In this document: piece after piece, positions 9,658 through 18,943 of the stretch
How positions within the stretch are numbered: the stretch's first letter is position 1
How the letters are laid out: each line of letters begins with the position of its first letter
Assembly (NCBI RefSeq): GCF_014334325.1
Contig: NZ_JACSET010000003.1
Span: forward strand, 62,001-126,000
Length of the DNA stretch: 64,000 nucleotides
Direction of reading: 5' to 3'
From: Treponema sp. Marseille-Q4130
GTDB taxonomy: Bacteria > Spirochaetota > Spirochaetia > Treponematales > Treponemataceae
Notes under the pieces: model-generated
What the model saw: the letters and a program-made list of their open reading frames with translations, nothing else
Told to the model about the DNA's origin: nothing
Database searches by the model: none
Program-made: the position numbers and the translations under genes

Positions 9658-9796
9658 TATAGGGAACCTCTAAAAACTGCAGTTTTTAGAGGTAACTTTG
9701 AAAATGCGATGTTGTAACTCGCGATAACACAGCGAGTTACAACTCGTCAGCATCTCGAAAAAATCGCTAAAGGTGAGTTTTTCGAGATGCCCTATA
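9658..9796. repeat. Three-hairpin dispersed repeat, copy 1
   Basis: About 139 bp bounded by TATAGGG and CCCTATA. It contains three consecutive inverted repeats: a 28-bp perfect palindrome centred on CTGCAG, a 12-bp stem GTTGTAACTCGC/GCGAGTTACAAC, and a 13-bp stem ending GAGATGC. The reverse complement of the same element is at 37053-37186, over 90% identical, and the CTGCAG palindrome differs by paired changes that keep it perfect. It fills much of the 318-bp gap between the peptidase and the MATE gene. No open reading frame is present, so it is a MITE or REP-like element rather than an insertion sequence. Confidence 0.85.
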
Positions 9797-9948
9797 TACG
9801 AAAAAAATATAAGAGCGGCAAGTTACGCGCCGAACATATTGTTTTGACAAACATTTTATTATATTGTAAAAAGACGTCGGGTTTCATTTGTCTTCGAATC
9901 GGATGCTAGACTTTATACGATGAGCGCGGTGAACGCGCGGGGTTGATT

Positions 9949-11316
9949 ATGACTGCATTGCCGGGTTTTTACAGCACGCTTTTTACGATTGCCATTCCGA
10001 TCGTCTTGCAGAATTTTTTGCAAACCTTCGTCAACATGCTCGACACGGTGATGGTCGGCAGGCTCGGCGCAACGGAAATTGCAGCGGTCGGTCTCGGCAA
10101 TCAGATTTTTTTTATCCTCAATATGATGCTCTTCGGCATTTCAAGCGGCGGCGCCATCTTTGTCGCGCAGTATTGGGGTAAAAAAGATATCGCCGGGATC
10201 CACCGTACTCTCGGCATTACGCTTGCGCTTTCGTTCGTCCTTTCTCTTGCTTTTACCGCAGCGGCACTTTTTTTTCCTCACGAATTGATTTCGCTGTATT
10301 CTTCGGATGAGCGCGTCATCGCTCTCGGCGGCCGGTATCTGCGCTGCATCGCTCCGAGTTATCCGATGCTTGCGCTGAGCTTTGCGTTTCAGTTGGCTTT
10401 CCGCGCGACCGAACACGTACGGCTGCCGACGGTAAGCACGGCAATATCGTTTTTCGTAAACGCCGTTTTCAATTATCTTTTGATTTTCGGCGCCTCCGTT
10501 TCCGTTTTCGGAACCGCTCTAACCGTACCGGCGATGGGGGTACAAGGTGCCGCGATCGCGACGGTGATTTCCCGATTCGTGGAACTCGCGATCACGGTCG
10601 GTTGGTCGTATCGGAAAAAATACGAAGCGTGCGGTCGTTTTACCGAACTCTTTTCGTTCGATCGCGATTTCCTCGCGCGTTTTGTCAAAATCGCGCTTCC
10701 CGTCATCATAAACGAAACGCTGTGGGGCTTGGGGATCACGATGGAGCATTCGATTTTTTCGCACGCGAGTACCGACGCGCTTGCGGCGTTCAATATAACC
10801 GGAACGATTTCCCAGCTGACGTGGGTATTTTTTATCGGCGTCGGAAACGGCGCAGGGATCATCATCGGTAAAAAAATCGGCGAAGGTGCCGAAGCGGAAG
10901 CGCGCCGGTATGCAAACCGATTCGCATGGTTTATGCCCGCGATGGCCGTCCTTATCGGCTCTCTGCTCTTTCCGCTTTCGCTCGCGCTTCCCCTTCTGTT
11001 CAATGTCGGCCCGCATATCATCCGGCAGGCGCGGCTTATGCTGCGCGTCCTCATGTGCGTCTATCCGGTAAATGCGTTCAATATGTTTTTCATCGTCGGT
11101 ATGTGCCGCTCAGGCGGCGACACGATTTACGCGGCAATCAACGACGGCGTATGGATGTGGTTCGTCGCGATCCCGATCGCATACATAGCCGCTTTTGTGC
11201 TGCACGCGGAACCCTACGTTATCTATGCGTGTTTGCAGATCGAACAAATTTTTAAATCCGGTGCGGGTCTGCTCCGTGTGCGCAACGGCAAATGGCTGCA
11301 CAACGTTACGCACTAG
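9949..11316 (+). CDS. MATE family multidrug/sodium efflux transporter
   Basis: A 455-residue, 12-helix MATE exporter. The first helix leads into LDTVMVGRLGATEIAAVGLGNQIFF, the family signature, and the two six-helix halves are complete, with RFVKIALPVIINETLWGLG opening the second. It should exchange cations for organic cations or drugs. The ATG at 9949 is used; a TTG two codons earlier is possible. A TTGACA at 9844 may belong to its promoter, but the -10 box is weak. The gene is followed 19 bp later by a GNAT gene and may share a transcript with it. Confidence 0.9.
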   Translation: MTALPGFYSTLFTIAIPIVLQNFLQTFVNMLDTVMVGRLGATEIAAVGLGNQIFFILNMMLFGISSGGAIFVAQYWGKKDIAGIHRTLGITLALSFVLSLAFTAAALFFPHELISLYSSDERVIALGGRYLRCIAPSYPMLALSFAFQLAFRATEHVRLPTVSTAISFFVNAVFNYLLIFGASVSVFGTALTVPAMGVQGAAIATVISRFVELAITVGWSYRKKYEACGRFTELFSFDRDFLARFVKIALPVIINETLWGLGITMEHSIFSHASTDALAAFNITGTISQLTWVFFIGVGNGAGIIIGKKIGEGAEAEARRYANRFAWFMPAMAVLIGSLLFPLSLALPLLFNVGPHIIRQARLMLRVLMCVYPVNAFNMFFIVGMCRSGGDTIYAAINDGVWMWFVAIPIAYIAAFVLHAEPYVIYACLQIEQIFKSGAGLLRVRNGKWLHNVTH

Positions 11317-11335
11317 ATTAATAAATAGGGGCAAT

Positions 11336-11836
11336 ATGACGATTCGAAACGCTCTGCAAAAAGATTTCGACGATATCCTGCGTATCTATGCGCGCGCCCG
11401 CGAGTACATGAAGCGAAACGGAAATCCGACGCAGTGGGGAGAAAACTTTCCGCCGGAAGCGTTAATAAACGATGACATACGGGAAAAACGAAATTACGTC
11501 GTCGAAGCGGACGGCGGCATACACGGAGTGTTTGCATTTATCCTAGGCGACGATCCGACGTATGCGCGCATCGAAGGCGCGTGGAAAAGCGATGCACCCT
11601 ACGGGACGATTCACCGTATCGCAAGCGACGGCGAAGTAAAAGGCGTTTTTGCCGCAGCGATCGCGTTTTGCAAAACACGCAATTCTCACCTCAGAATCGA
11701 CACGCACGCCGACAACAAAACGATGCGATATGCGATCGAAAAAGCGGGTTTCAAAAAATGCGGTATCATCCGTGTAGCCGACGGTACTCCGCGCATCGCA
11801 TACGAACTTATACCCGAGGAAGCGGAGTTTCGCTGA
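11336..11836 (+). CDS. GNAT family N-acetyltransferase
   Basis: A 166-residue acetyltransferase fold. It opens with TIRNALQKDFDDILRIYARAREYM and ends with the RIDTHADNKTMRYAIEKAGFKKCGII pattern common in GNAT proteins of this type. It should transfer acetyl from acetyl-CoA to an amine; the substrate is not predictable. I start at 11336 behind AGGGG; a longer reading starting inside the MATE gene is overlap only. It lies 19 bp after the MATE gene. Confidence 0.85.
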   Translation: MTIRNALQKDFDDILRIYARAREYMKRNGNPTQWGENFPPEALINDDIREKRNYVVEADGGIHGVFAFILGDDPTYARIEGAWKSDAPYGTIHRIASDGEVKGVFAAAIAFCKTRNSHLRIDTHADNKTMRYAIEKAGFKKCGIIRVADGTPRIAYELIPEEAEFR

Positions 11837-11883
11837 TCTCGCGAGCAAACACCGAAAAAATCGCTGAAACCGGAAGCTCTCTT

Positions 11884-13629
11884 TCAGAGGCTTTCGAGCA
11901 AGGCTTCCAAATCGATTTCGCCCGCGACGCAGGGCACCGTCACTGCCCAGTTTTCGAGCACTTGCGGATCGACTTCGCCGAAGACACCGACTGCTTTGCC
12001 GCCTACGAGAACGGCGGCTTGTCGGCCGGCAATAAAGCGCGGATCGGCGCTCTCTTTTACTTCGTACGCATGGTCGAGAAAATACAGGAGAGCGGCGACT
12101 TCGCTTGCCCCGTCGTTGAAGTTCGCGTTTGTCGCCGCCGTTAAAAAGCCCAAGTGTTGGCGTGTACGCGTGCCGGTATTTTCTTCGTCGCAGAGATAGG
12201 CGACTTTGCCGATTTCGAAAATCTTGTGCGGGAACTGCGCGTTCGCCGATTTGCTTTCCGCGCGGAGCAGAGAAGATATCATCTCCGGTCTGATAAATTG
12301 ATAATTTTCGCTCATCGGATTTGCGATTTCGATAACGCTCGATTCGTCGATGAGCATATTGTCGATATAATCGTGGCGGCTTCCGACGTAGTTGAAAATC
12401 ATCTCCTGATAGCCGAGTCCGACCATAAGCGTTTTCGCTTTACGGCTGAACTGCGTTATCGGCAAAAGCCTGCCGATCGTAAAATCGCTCGGGCTTTGCG
12501 GCTCGAACGAAGCGATATCCCGCCCGATCATAACGTCTTCGATCACATCGACTTCGTGTAAAAAATCGTTGCGGTACGGCGGAGGAAAGAGCGTAAACTC
12601 TTCATCGTCTTTTCCGTCGATCGTCAATTTTTTTACCGTCGTTTCATCGCCCATACGATAGAGTGCGGCGCACACTTCGTCCGCCGTAAACGACGAGCCG
12701 AGCATTTTGTTGATATGCGAAAGATAGGCTTTTGTCGGAACTTGAAAATAATACGGACACACGACCGTTTTGCCGAATTTCGTTTCGTAAGGATAGTCGA
12801 CGCGCATCGGAAGAATTTCGTAGCCGCTTTCGGCAAAATCGCATGCGACGATGTTCGCCGCGAGCATAAGGCTTTCCATATCGTCGCCGGTCAGTTCGAC
12901 CATTAAGCCCGTGTCTCCGACTTGTACCGCACCGAGCGTCGCGCTGTTGATAATCGGCGCCATCGACATGATTTCGCCCTTGTCGTCGACGAGCAGCGGA
13001 AATTTATTAAAATCTTTTAAAATCCAACCGTATTCTTTTCCTTTCGGATGTTCGCTCAAAATTTGACGGCACGTCATGGGCTCTGTGCACTGCAGCGGCA
13101 CAAAAGACGTTGCGTCGGGATCGACGGCTTTATAATGCACGGGAAATGCGATGTCCGAAACTCGGTACACGCCCATCGAAATCGTCTTCCGCTTGCGTCC
13201 GAAATTCCACGCAAGTTTTTCCTGCGTTTGAATGATATCTTTCAGCATCGCATCGTCGATCGCTTTTCCGGAAATCACGAAAGCGACGATGTACGGACGG
13301 ATGTGCTGCAGTTCGGCGTCCACAGTGACGACGCGGTTTTCCGGATCTTTTACCGCATCGGGAGCAGACATGAATTTTTGATAATCGGCGTGCGCCGCTC
13401 CGTCGTGCAGGGAGAGCTGCCGCGCGATGCCGACCGTCGACCACAAGTCGGGGCGATTCGTGTCGTTAAGTTCGATTTTAATAACGCGCTCATCTTCAGG
13501 CTTGGACGCGTCGGGCTTTTCATCGAGTTCGGCTTTTGCGCACGGCAATTTTGTTTCAAGTGTATCGTAATTGTATTTTTTTCCGAGTAAAGTAAAAAAA
13601 CTTTTTTCGTTGACTTCGATTTTGGGCAT
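11884..13629 (-). CDS. pheT: Phenylalanine--tRNA ligase beta subunit, archaeal/eukaryotic type
   Basis: A 581-residue PheRS beta subunit. It begins MPKIEVNEKSFFTLLGKKY and lacks the N-terminal tRNA-binding (EMAP-like) and C-terminal anticodon-binding domains that make typical bacterial PheT about 800 residues long. Length and sequence match the archaeal/eukaryotic beta chain, which spirochaetes are known to carry. The motifs IELNDTNRPDLWS and EVDVIEDVMIGRDIASFEP belong to the B3/B5 modules. It works with PheS, which is not in this window, to charge tRNA-Phe. It stands alone on the minus strand. Confidence 0.93.
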   Translation of the reverse strand: MPKIEVNEKSFFTLLGKKYNYDTLETKLPCAKAELDEKPDASKPEDERVIKIELNDTNRPDLWSTVGIARQLSLHDGAAHADYQKFMSAPDAVKDPENRVVTVDAELQHIRPYIVAFVISGKAIDDAMLKDIIQTQEKLAWNFGRKRKTISMGVYRVSDIAFPVHYKAVDPDATSFVPLQCTEPMTCRQILSEHPKGKEYGWILKDFNKFPLLVDDKGEIMSMAPIINSATLGAVQVGDTGLMVELTGDDMESLMLAANIVACDFAESGYEILPMRVDYPYETKFGKTVVCPYYFQVPTKAYLSHINKMLGSSFTADEVCAALYRMGDETTVKKLTIDGKDDEEFTLFPPPYRNDFLHEVDVIEDVMIGRDIASFEPQSPSDFTIGRLLPITQFSRKAKTLMVGLGYQEMIFNYVGSRHDYIDNMLIDESSVIEIANPMSENYQFIRPEMISSLLRAESKSANAQFPHKIFEIGKVAYLCDEENTGTRTRQHLGFLTAATNANFNDGASEVAALLYFLDHAYEVKESADPRFIAGRQAAVLVGGKAVGVFGEVDPQVLENWAVTVPCVAGEIDLEALLESL

Positions 13630-13802
13630 TTCTATCCTCTCAATTCTCGGCGATTATTATAAAACATCATATCGATTTGTTCAATTCGCGCATACAAAAA
13701 ATGCAGGAGCGGCGTATATTCCGTACCGCTGCCGGAGTCTTCCGCATAAAAAATGAACGCATTCCGACAAAACGAAATCTCATTGTTTATGAATACGGAA
13801 TC

Positions 13803-14354
13803 TTATCGTTTATGAATTTTAATACCGTCTTTTTGCAGTGCCGATTTTAAGGTTGCATCTTCTTCCAAATACCTATATCCGATGCCGCATACCCAATCCG
13901 GCAATTTTAAAATTTTTAATAATGATAAAAGAAAGTCATCTGCAAACGTGCATTCTTCGAATTTTTCCATACAGGTTTCCGTTTTCCAGCGGGTTTCGTC
14001 TATACCGAAAATCGAAGGAATATTTTCCTTTTCTTTTCGGATAAATTCTCCGTCGTTAAAATATTCTTCTTCGTTATCGATGACGAATATTTCTTTTCCG
14101 TTTTTGTATATGATAAAATACAAAACATCGCTGTCGTGTATCATATAAGAAATGACAGACTTGTCGGTTTTCGACGAAAGCTCTCTTGTAAACTTTTTGA
14201 TTTCCGCCGGATTCTGCTCGTCCATCTTTTCTTCCGTAACGAGCCGATAGCCGTCATCCTTTGAGCAAAGATAAAAATTTTTCCCTTCCAATATATTTTT
14301 TACATCTTCCGTATTTTCTTTCGGATACAATGTTGCCGCGTAAAAACTTCCCAT
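13803..14354 (-). CDS. Hypothetical protein, acidic, AT-rich gene
   Basis: A 183-residue protein I do not recognise. It is rich in Glu, Asp and Lys, has no clear signal peptide, and ends with a hydrophobic stretch (FLLSLLKILKLPDWVCGIGYRY). The gene is clearly more AT-rich than pheT and rfbB on either side, suggesting transfer or relaxed selection. A GGGAAAAG sequence precedes the ATG. The N-terminus could be truncated, since the protein begins directly with a beta-like segment. Confidence 0.55.
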   Translation of the reverse strand: MGSFYAATLYPKENTEDVKNILEGKNFYLCSKDDGYRLVTEEKMDEQNPAEIKKFTRELSSKTDKSVISYMIHDSDVLYFIIYKNGKEIFVIDNEEEYFNDGEFIRKEKENIPSIFGIDETRWKTETCMEKFEECTFADDFLLSLLKILKLPDWVCGIGYRYLEEDATLKSALQKDGIKIHKR

Positions 14355-14430
14355 AAAACGCTTTTCCCTGCATAAAAAGTAAAATCGACAATACGAAAAT
14401 ATATCTTTTATTGAACAGTTTCACATTCCC

Positions 14431-15522
14431 TTATCGCTTCGCGTAATTTTCCGCGATCCACGTTTTGTATTCGCCGGAGAGGATGTGATCGATCCAATCC
14501 CGATGCGAAAGATACCACGATACCGTACGGCGAAGTCCTTCGTCGAACGAAATTTTACGCTGCCAGCCGAGTTCGGTTTTGATTTTCGTACAGTCGATCG
14601 CGTAGCGGAGATCGTGTCCGGGGCGGTCTTTTACATGGACGATCGTCTTTTCAACGTCGGCGACGTCTTTATGCAGTTCGCCTGCCGTAAGCTCGATGAG
14701 TTTTCGCAGCAGTTCGATATTTTGCAGTTCGTTTTCTCCGCCGATATTGTATTTTTGTCCGGCCTGGCCTTTTTGCAAAATGAGGTACACCGCGCGGTTG
14801 TGATCTTCGACGTAAATCCAATCGCGCACGTTCTTACCCTCGCCGTATACCGGAAGCTCCTTTCCGTCTCGGATATTTGCGATCATGAGGGGGATGAGTT
14901 TTTCGGGAAACTGATACGGCCCGTAATTGTTCGAACAGTTCGAAAGCGTAAGCGGCAAACCGTACGTGTGGCTGTATGCCGACGCGATGTGATCGCTCGA
15001 CGCTTTACTCGCCGAATACGGAGAGCGCGGATCATAGGGCGTCGTTTCCGAAAAAGCCCCCGTCGCGCCGAGCGAACCGTACACTTCGTCGGTGCTTATG
15101 TGGTGAAAGAGCACGTCTTCGCGCATCGAACCGTCCGCTCTTTGCCAAAAATTGCGTGCGGCGTCGAGCAACGTAAAGGTTCCCATCACGTTCGTTTTGA
15201 TAAAGGTTTCCGGCCCCAAAATAGAACGGTCGACGTGGCTTTCCGCCGCAAAGTGCACGATCGTATCGATGTCGTACTGTTTTAAAATGCGTTCGATTTC
15301 CGCCCTGTCGCAGATATCGGCTTTTTCAAAAAAATAGCGCGACGAACCGTAGTCGGCTTCGATGTCGGAAAGGCTTTCGAGATTGCCCGCATAGGTGAGG
15401 CAATCGACATTGACGACGCGCCCTGCAAAACCGCTTTCGTTCCCGAGCAAAAATCGAATGAAATTACAGCCGATAAAACCGGCGCCGCCGGTAACCATGA
15501 TATTTGTTAATTTCCGAGCCAT
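14431..15522 (-). CDS. rfbB: dTDP-glucose 4,6-dehydratase
   Basis: A 363-residue short-chain dehydrogenase of the RmlB type. It has the NAD-binding TGGAGFIGCNFIR motif at residues 11-23, the STDEVYG segment, the catalytic YSASKASSDH Tyr-Lys pair, and the substrate loop NNYGPYQFPEKLIPL. It converts dTDP-glucose to dTDP-4-keto-6-deoxyglucose. The ATG overlaps the 3' end of rfbC by 16 bp and follows AGGAC. It belongs to the rfbA-rfbC-rfbB operon; rfbD, which would complete dTDP-rhamnose synthesis, is not in the window, so the end product could be another deoxysugar. Confidence 0.95.
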   Translation of the reverse strand: MARKLTNIMVTGGAGFIGCNFIRFLLGNESGFAGRVVNVDCLTYAGNLESLSDIEADYGSSRYFFEKADICDRAEIERILKQYDIDTIVHFAAESHVDRSILGPETFIKTNVMGTFTLLDAARNFWQRADGSMREDVLFHHISTDEVYGSLGATGAFSETTPYDPRSPYSASKASSDHIASAYSHTYGLPLTLSNCSNNYGPYQFPEKLIPLMIANIRDGKELPVYGEGKNVRDWIYVEDHNRAVYLILQKGQAGQKYNIGGENELQNIELLRKLIELTAGELHKDVADVEKTIVHVKDRPGHDLRYAIDCTKIKTELGWQRKISFDEGLRRTVSWYLSHRDWIDHILSGEYKTWIAENYAKR

Positions 15523-16118
15523 ATACCGTCCTTTGAAAAATAGTGTGTATCTTTATCGAATGAGGGATGTTTTTTATCTTTTTCAGAAAGAAGCGGCATT
15601 ATGCCGGGAGCCGCGCGTTCCCAATCGATTCCGATCGACACATCGTTCCACATGATGCCGCCTTCACCTGCGGGGTCGTAAAAGTCGGTGCACTTGTATG
15701 CAAAAACCGCTTCGTTGCTCAGCACATAAAATCCGTGTGCGAAGCCTTTCGGAATGTAAAATTGATTCTGCTTCTCTCCGTCGAGTACAACTCCGCAATA
15801 TGTTCCGAAAGTCGGAGAATCGTTTCGTAAATCGACAGCGACATCATACACGCTGCCCGATATGACGCGCACGAGTTTTCCCTGCGGATGTTTCGTCTGA
15901 AAATGCAGCCCGCGCAAAACGCCTTTTGTCGAGCGCGACTGGTTGTCCTGCACAAAGCGCGCATCGATCCCTGCCGCGGCAAAGTCCCGCTCACTGTACG
16001 ATTCGAAAAAATAACCGCGCGCATCTCCGAACACTTTCGGCACTATTTCAAACAGTCCCGCGATCGGGACTCCGTCAATCGAGCATTGATTAAACGTAAA
16101 CGACACCGCATACTCCAA
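15507..16118 (-). CDS. rfbC: dTDP-4-dehydrorhamnose 3,5-epimerase
   Basis: A 203-residue cupin of the RmlC family with the marks FGDARGYFFESY, KGVLRGLHFQ (catalytic His) and IPKGFAHGFYVLS. It epimerises the 4-keto sugar made by RfbB at C3 and C5. It lies between rfbA and rfbB in the same leftward operon and overlaps rfbB by 16 bp. The start at 16118 is the first ATG giving the usual N-terminus. Confidence 0.94.
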   Translation of the reverse strand: MEYAVSFTFNQCSIDGVPIAGLFEIVPKVFGDARGYFFESYSERDFAAAGIDARFVQDNQSRSTKGVLRGLHFQTKHPQGKLVRVISGSVYDVAVDLRNDSPTFGTYCGVVLDGEKQNQFYIPKGFAHGFYVLSNEAVFAYKCTDFYDPAGEGGIMWNDVSIGIDWERAAPGIMPLLSEKDKKHPSFDKDTHYFSKDGIWLGN

Positions 16119-16211
16119 AATTAATAATTAATAATTCGTATCGCATGAGGCGCATGTCCTCAAAAAATGCGTATATATTTTTAATCTCCCGCACCGTTCG
16201 TAGAGACCTCA

Positions 16212-17084
16212 TCACAAGCTTGCGATGTATTCGAGATACCGCCCGTAATCCGTTTTATAGCCGCCGGCAAGTTTTAATAAATCATCCCGCGAAATCCAAC
16301 CGTTTCGATACGCAATCTCTTCGATGCACGACACGTACAAACCCTGTCGCTTTTCGATCGTCGCGATAAAGTTGCCCGCTTCGAGCAAATCGTTGTATGT
16401 GCCGGTGTCAAGCCACGCCATACCGCGTCCGAGCAGTTCGACCGATAAGGCAGAGCGTTCGAGATACGCATTGTTTACCGACGTAATTTCAATTTCCCCG
16501 CGCGCCGAAGGTTTTACATTCGACGCGATATCGACGACGTTGTTATCGTAAAAATACAAACCCGGCACCGCGTAATTGCTTTTCGGGTGAGCGGGCTTTT
16601 CTTCGATGCCGATCGCCTTACCGTCTTTATCGAATTCGACGACGCCGTACGCGCTCGGATCTTTTACATAGTAACCGAAAATGACAGCGCCTCCCTTTGT
16701 CTCGACGCGTTCAACCGCGTTTGAAAGGCTGCGCGAAAAACCCTGTCCGTAAAACACATTGTCGCCGAGTACCAGCGCAACCGTATCGTTTTTAATAAAA
16801 TCCTTTCCGACGATAAACGCATCCGCGAGTCCGCGCGGTTTATCCTGCACCGCGTAGTCGAAGCACATACCGAGCCGCTCTCCGCTCCCGAACAGCTCTT
16901 CGAAAACCGGCAGATCGCGCGGCGTTGAAATTATTAAAACTTCGCGTATTTTCGAAAGCATGAGCGCCGACAGCGGGTAATAAATCATCGGTTTGTCATA
17001 AAGCGGTAAAATCTGTTTCGAAACCGCTTTCGTAATCGGATAGAGGCGCGTACCTGACCCGCCCGCAAGAATGATACCTTTCAT
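16212..17084 (-). CDS. rfbA: Glucose-1-phosphate thymidylyltransferase
   Basis: A 290-residue nucleotidyltransferase of the RmlA type. [18 protein letters not shown] carries the nucleotide-binding GGxGTRL motif; [21 protein letters not shown] and [22 protein letters not shown] are the other conserved blocks. It makes dTDP-glucose from dTTP and glucose-1-phosphate and is the first enzyme of the pathway. It is the first gene of the rfbA-rfbC-rfbB cluster, about 90 bp before rfbC, and feeds cell-surface glycan synthesis. Confidence 0.95.
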   Translation of the reverse strand: MKGIILAGGSGTRLYPITKAVSKQILPLYDKPMIYYPLSALMLSKIREVLIISTPRDLPVFEELFGSGERLGMCFDYAVQDKPRGLADAFIVGKDFIKNDTVALVLGDNVFYGQGFSRSLSNAVERVETKGGAVIFGYYVKDPSAYGVVEFDKDGKAIGIEEKPAHPKSNYAVPGLYFYDNNVVDIASNVKPSARGEIEITSVNNAYLERSALSVELLGRGMAWLDTGTYNDLLEAGNFIATIEKRQGLYVSCIEEIAYRNGWISRDDLLKLAGGYKTDYGRYLEYIASL

Positions 17085-17218
17085 AATAAAAATATATCAC
17101 AAGAAAAGCAGATACGCAACGACGGTATTTTTGACTCGGCGGTATTTTTTGACAGTATCGATCGCGTGATAAATGAGCGAGTTTGCAATGCAAACGGTTT
17201 ATGCGTTAAGTTTACGTG

Positions 17219-17752
17219 CTATGTTTGTGTTTTCGCGGCTTTTTCTATGCTCACCTTCAGCGCATCGAATTTTGCCTGCAATTCGGGAGAAAGAGGCTGA
17301 CCTTTACGTGCGCCATTTTTATCCGGCTCGCCGTAATGCGTTTTATAACGCTTTTCCATTTTCCGCCGCTCTTCGGCAACCTGTTCGTCGTAGCTTTTAC
17401 CGCAGAGTTCCGCGCCGCTCCCTTTCAATTTAAACGACAACGTCGTTATGCCGAGTTCCGGTACGGCGCGCTGTAAGCCGGTTAAAATAAATTTCGAATA
17501 GAGCTGTAAAATCTGAATCCAGCCCGGATGATCGGCTTCGACAAGTAAAACGCCTTTTTCAAACTGTACGGGATTCGTATGAGCGCAAAGCTGCTCGCCG
17601 TAATCGCGGCCGGAAGAACGCACTTTCGACACGACGCGCTTCCACGTGTCGATGAGTTTTCCGCTTTCTTCGAGCGTTTTTTTGTCGAGGTTCGAAAATA
17701 CGCTCGTTATCATATCAGCTGCGGAAACGATATTTTGTTCACCGTTGTTCAT
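17219..17752 (-). CDS. DUF721 (DciA-like) protein
   Basis: A 177-residue protein with the DUF721 core: a VFSNLDKKTLEESGKLIDTWKRVV helical start and GVLLVEADHPGWIQILQLYSKFIL near the middle. Some DUF721 proteins (DciA) load the replicative helicase in bacteria lacking DnaC/DnaI. It is the last gene of the dnaN-recF-DUF721 run, 27 bp after recF, the standard place for this family near bacterial origins. The C-terminal 60 residues are charged and variable. Helicase loading is inferred from the family. Confidence 0.82.
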   Translation of the reverse strand: MNNGEQNIVSAADMITSVFSNLDKKTLEESGKLIDTWKRVVSKVRSSGRDYGEQLCAHTNPVQFEKGVLLVEADHPGWIQILQLYSKFILTGLQRAVPELGITTLSFKLKGSGAELCGKSYDEQVAEERRKMEKRYKTHYGEPDKNGARKGQPLSPELQAKFDALKVSIEKAAKTQT

Positions 17753-17779
17753 ATACGCTCCCGTATGCTCCCGCCGATT

Positions 17780-18943
17780 TTATTCGTGCGGCCGATTCGA
17801 TACTTCATTGCTCTGCGGAGAGCTTGTTGATCCCTCTTCCCGCATCTCATGCCATTCCCCATTTTCGATACCGAAAATGTGCGTCTTCGAACGTTTATAG
17901 CGTTCGTACGGCTCGCCCGGCAAAAACGTACAAAAAAGCTGATCGTAATCTGGCAAAATTGCCGTCATTTTTTGCCGCTTGTCGGGATCGAGTTCGAGCA
18001 TGACGTCGTCCATCAAAAAAACCGGCTTTATTCCGGTGACCCTCGTATAATAGACGGCTTGTGCTGCCCGAAGTAAAAGCGCCGTAAGCCGCTGCTGTCC
18101 CGTCGATGCCGTCGGTATAAATTGATTTCCTCCGCGCATAAAAAGAATTCGATCGCGGTGAGGTCCGCTCATCGTCGTTTCCATGATTTTGTCCCGATCG
18201 CGTTTTTCCGAAAGCCGCTCCCGTATTTCTTCCGGCAAGGGAAAACGCGTACCCGCTCCGTCCGGCATCTCTTTCCACGACGGCACGTAGACGATGTGTA
18301 CACCGTCTATACCCGCGACGGCTTCGTATAATTTTTCGAAAATCTGATCGAATTGAAAGACCGCTGTTTTACGTTTTTTTTGTACTTCAAGTCCGCACTG
18401 TGCAAGCTGCATATCATAAACATCGAGCATTTCGTAGGAACGGTCTTTTAACAATTGATTGCGGTTTTTCAAAATCTTTTTATAATTTCGCAGATCGTCG
18501 ATGTACAGCGTATCGAACATCGTCAGCGACTGATCGAGAAAAAAACGGCGATGCTCCGGGCCTCCGGTCGCAAAGCGCATATCGTCGTGACAAAAGAGCA
18601 CGCACGGGATCGTGTTTATCAATTCCTTTCGATCCTGAACTCTCTTGCCGTTTTTTTCGATTCGTTTGATACCGTCCGCACAGCGTATATCGATCTTTTG
18701 AACATTGCCGCTTTCCTGTTTGTAGAGCGCGTGAAGCGCAAAGGCCTCTTCTCCCGTTTTTACGATTTGCGAATCGGTATACGTGCGGAACGAAGAACCG
18801 TACGCGGAATAGTACAGCGCTTCGAGGATATTCGTTTTCCCCTGCCCGTTCGTACCGACAAAATAGATTTCCTTTCCGGAAAAATCGATTCTGCCGTTTT
18901 TCAAATTGCGAAAATTGTCGACTGCGAGCGATAAAAACGGCAT
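17780..18943 (-). CDS. recF: DNA replication and repair protein RecF
   Basis: A 387-residue SMC-like ATPase. It has Walker A GTNGQGKTNILEAL, the ABC-type signature region STGQQRLTALLLRAAQ, and Walker B LMDDVMLELDP. It helps load RecA at gapped DNA. The start at 18943 is chosen because it gives the family N-terminus (PFLSLAVDNFRNL) and its ATG shares one base with the dnaN stop codon (TGATG), indicating coupled translation. The longer upstream reading is an overlap with dnaN. Confidence 0.94.
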   Translation of the reverse strand: MPFLSLAVDNFRNLKNGRIDFSGKEIYFVGTNGQGKTNILEALYYSAYGSSFRTYTDSQIVKTGEEAFALHALYKQESGNVQKIDIRCADGIKRIEKNGKRVQDRKELINTIPCVLFCHDDMRFATGGPEHRRFFLDQSLTMFDTLYIDDLRNYKKILKNRNQLLKDRSYEMLDVYDMQLAQCGLEVQKKRKTAVFQFDQIFEKLYEAVAGIDGVHIVYVPSWKEMPDGAGTRFPLPEEIRERLSEKRDRDKIMETTMSGPHRDRILFMRGGNQFIPTASTGQQRLTALLLRAAQAVYYTRVTGIKPVFLMDDVMLELDPDKRQKMTAILPDYDQLFCTFLPGEPYERYKRSKTHIFGIENGEWHEMREEGSTSSPQSNEVSNRPHE

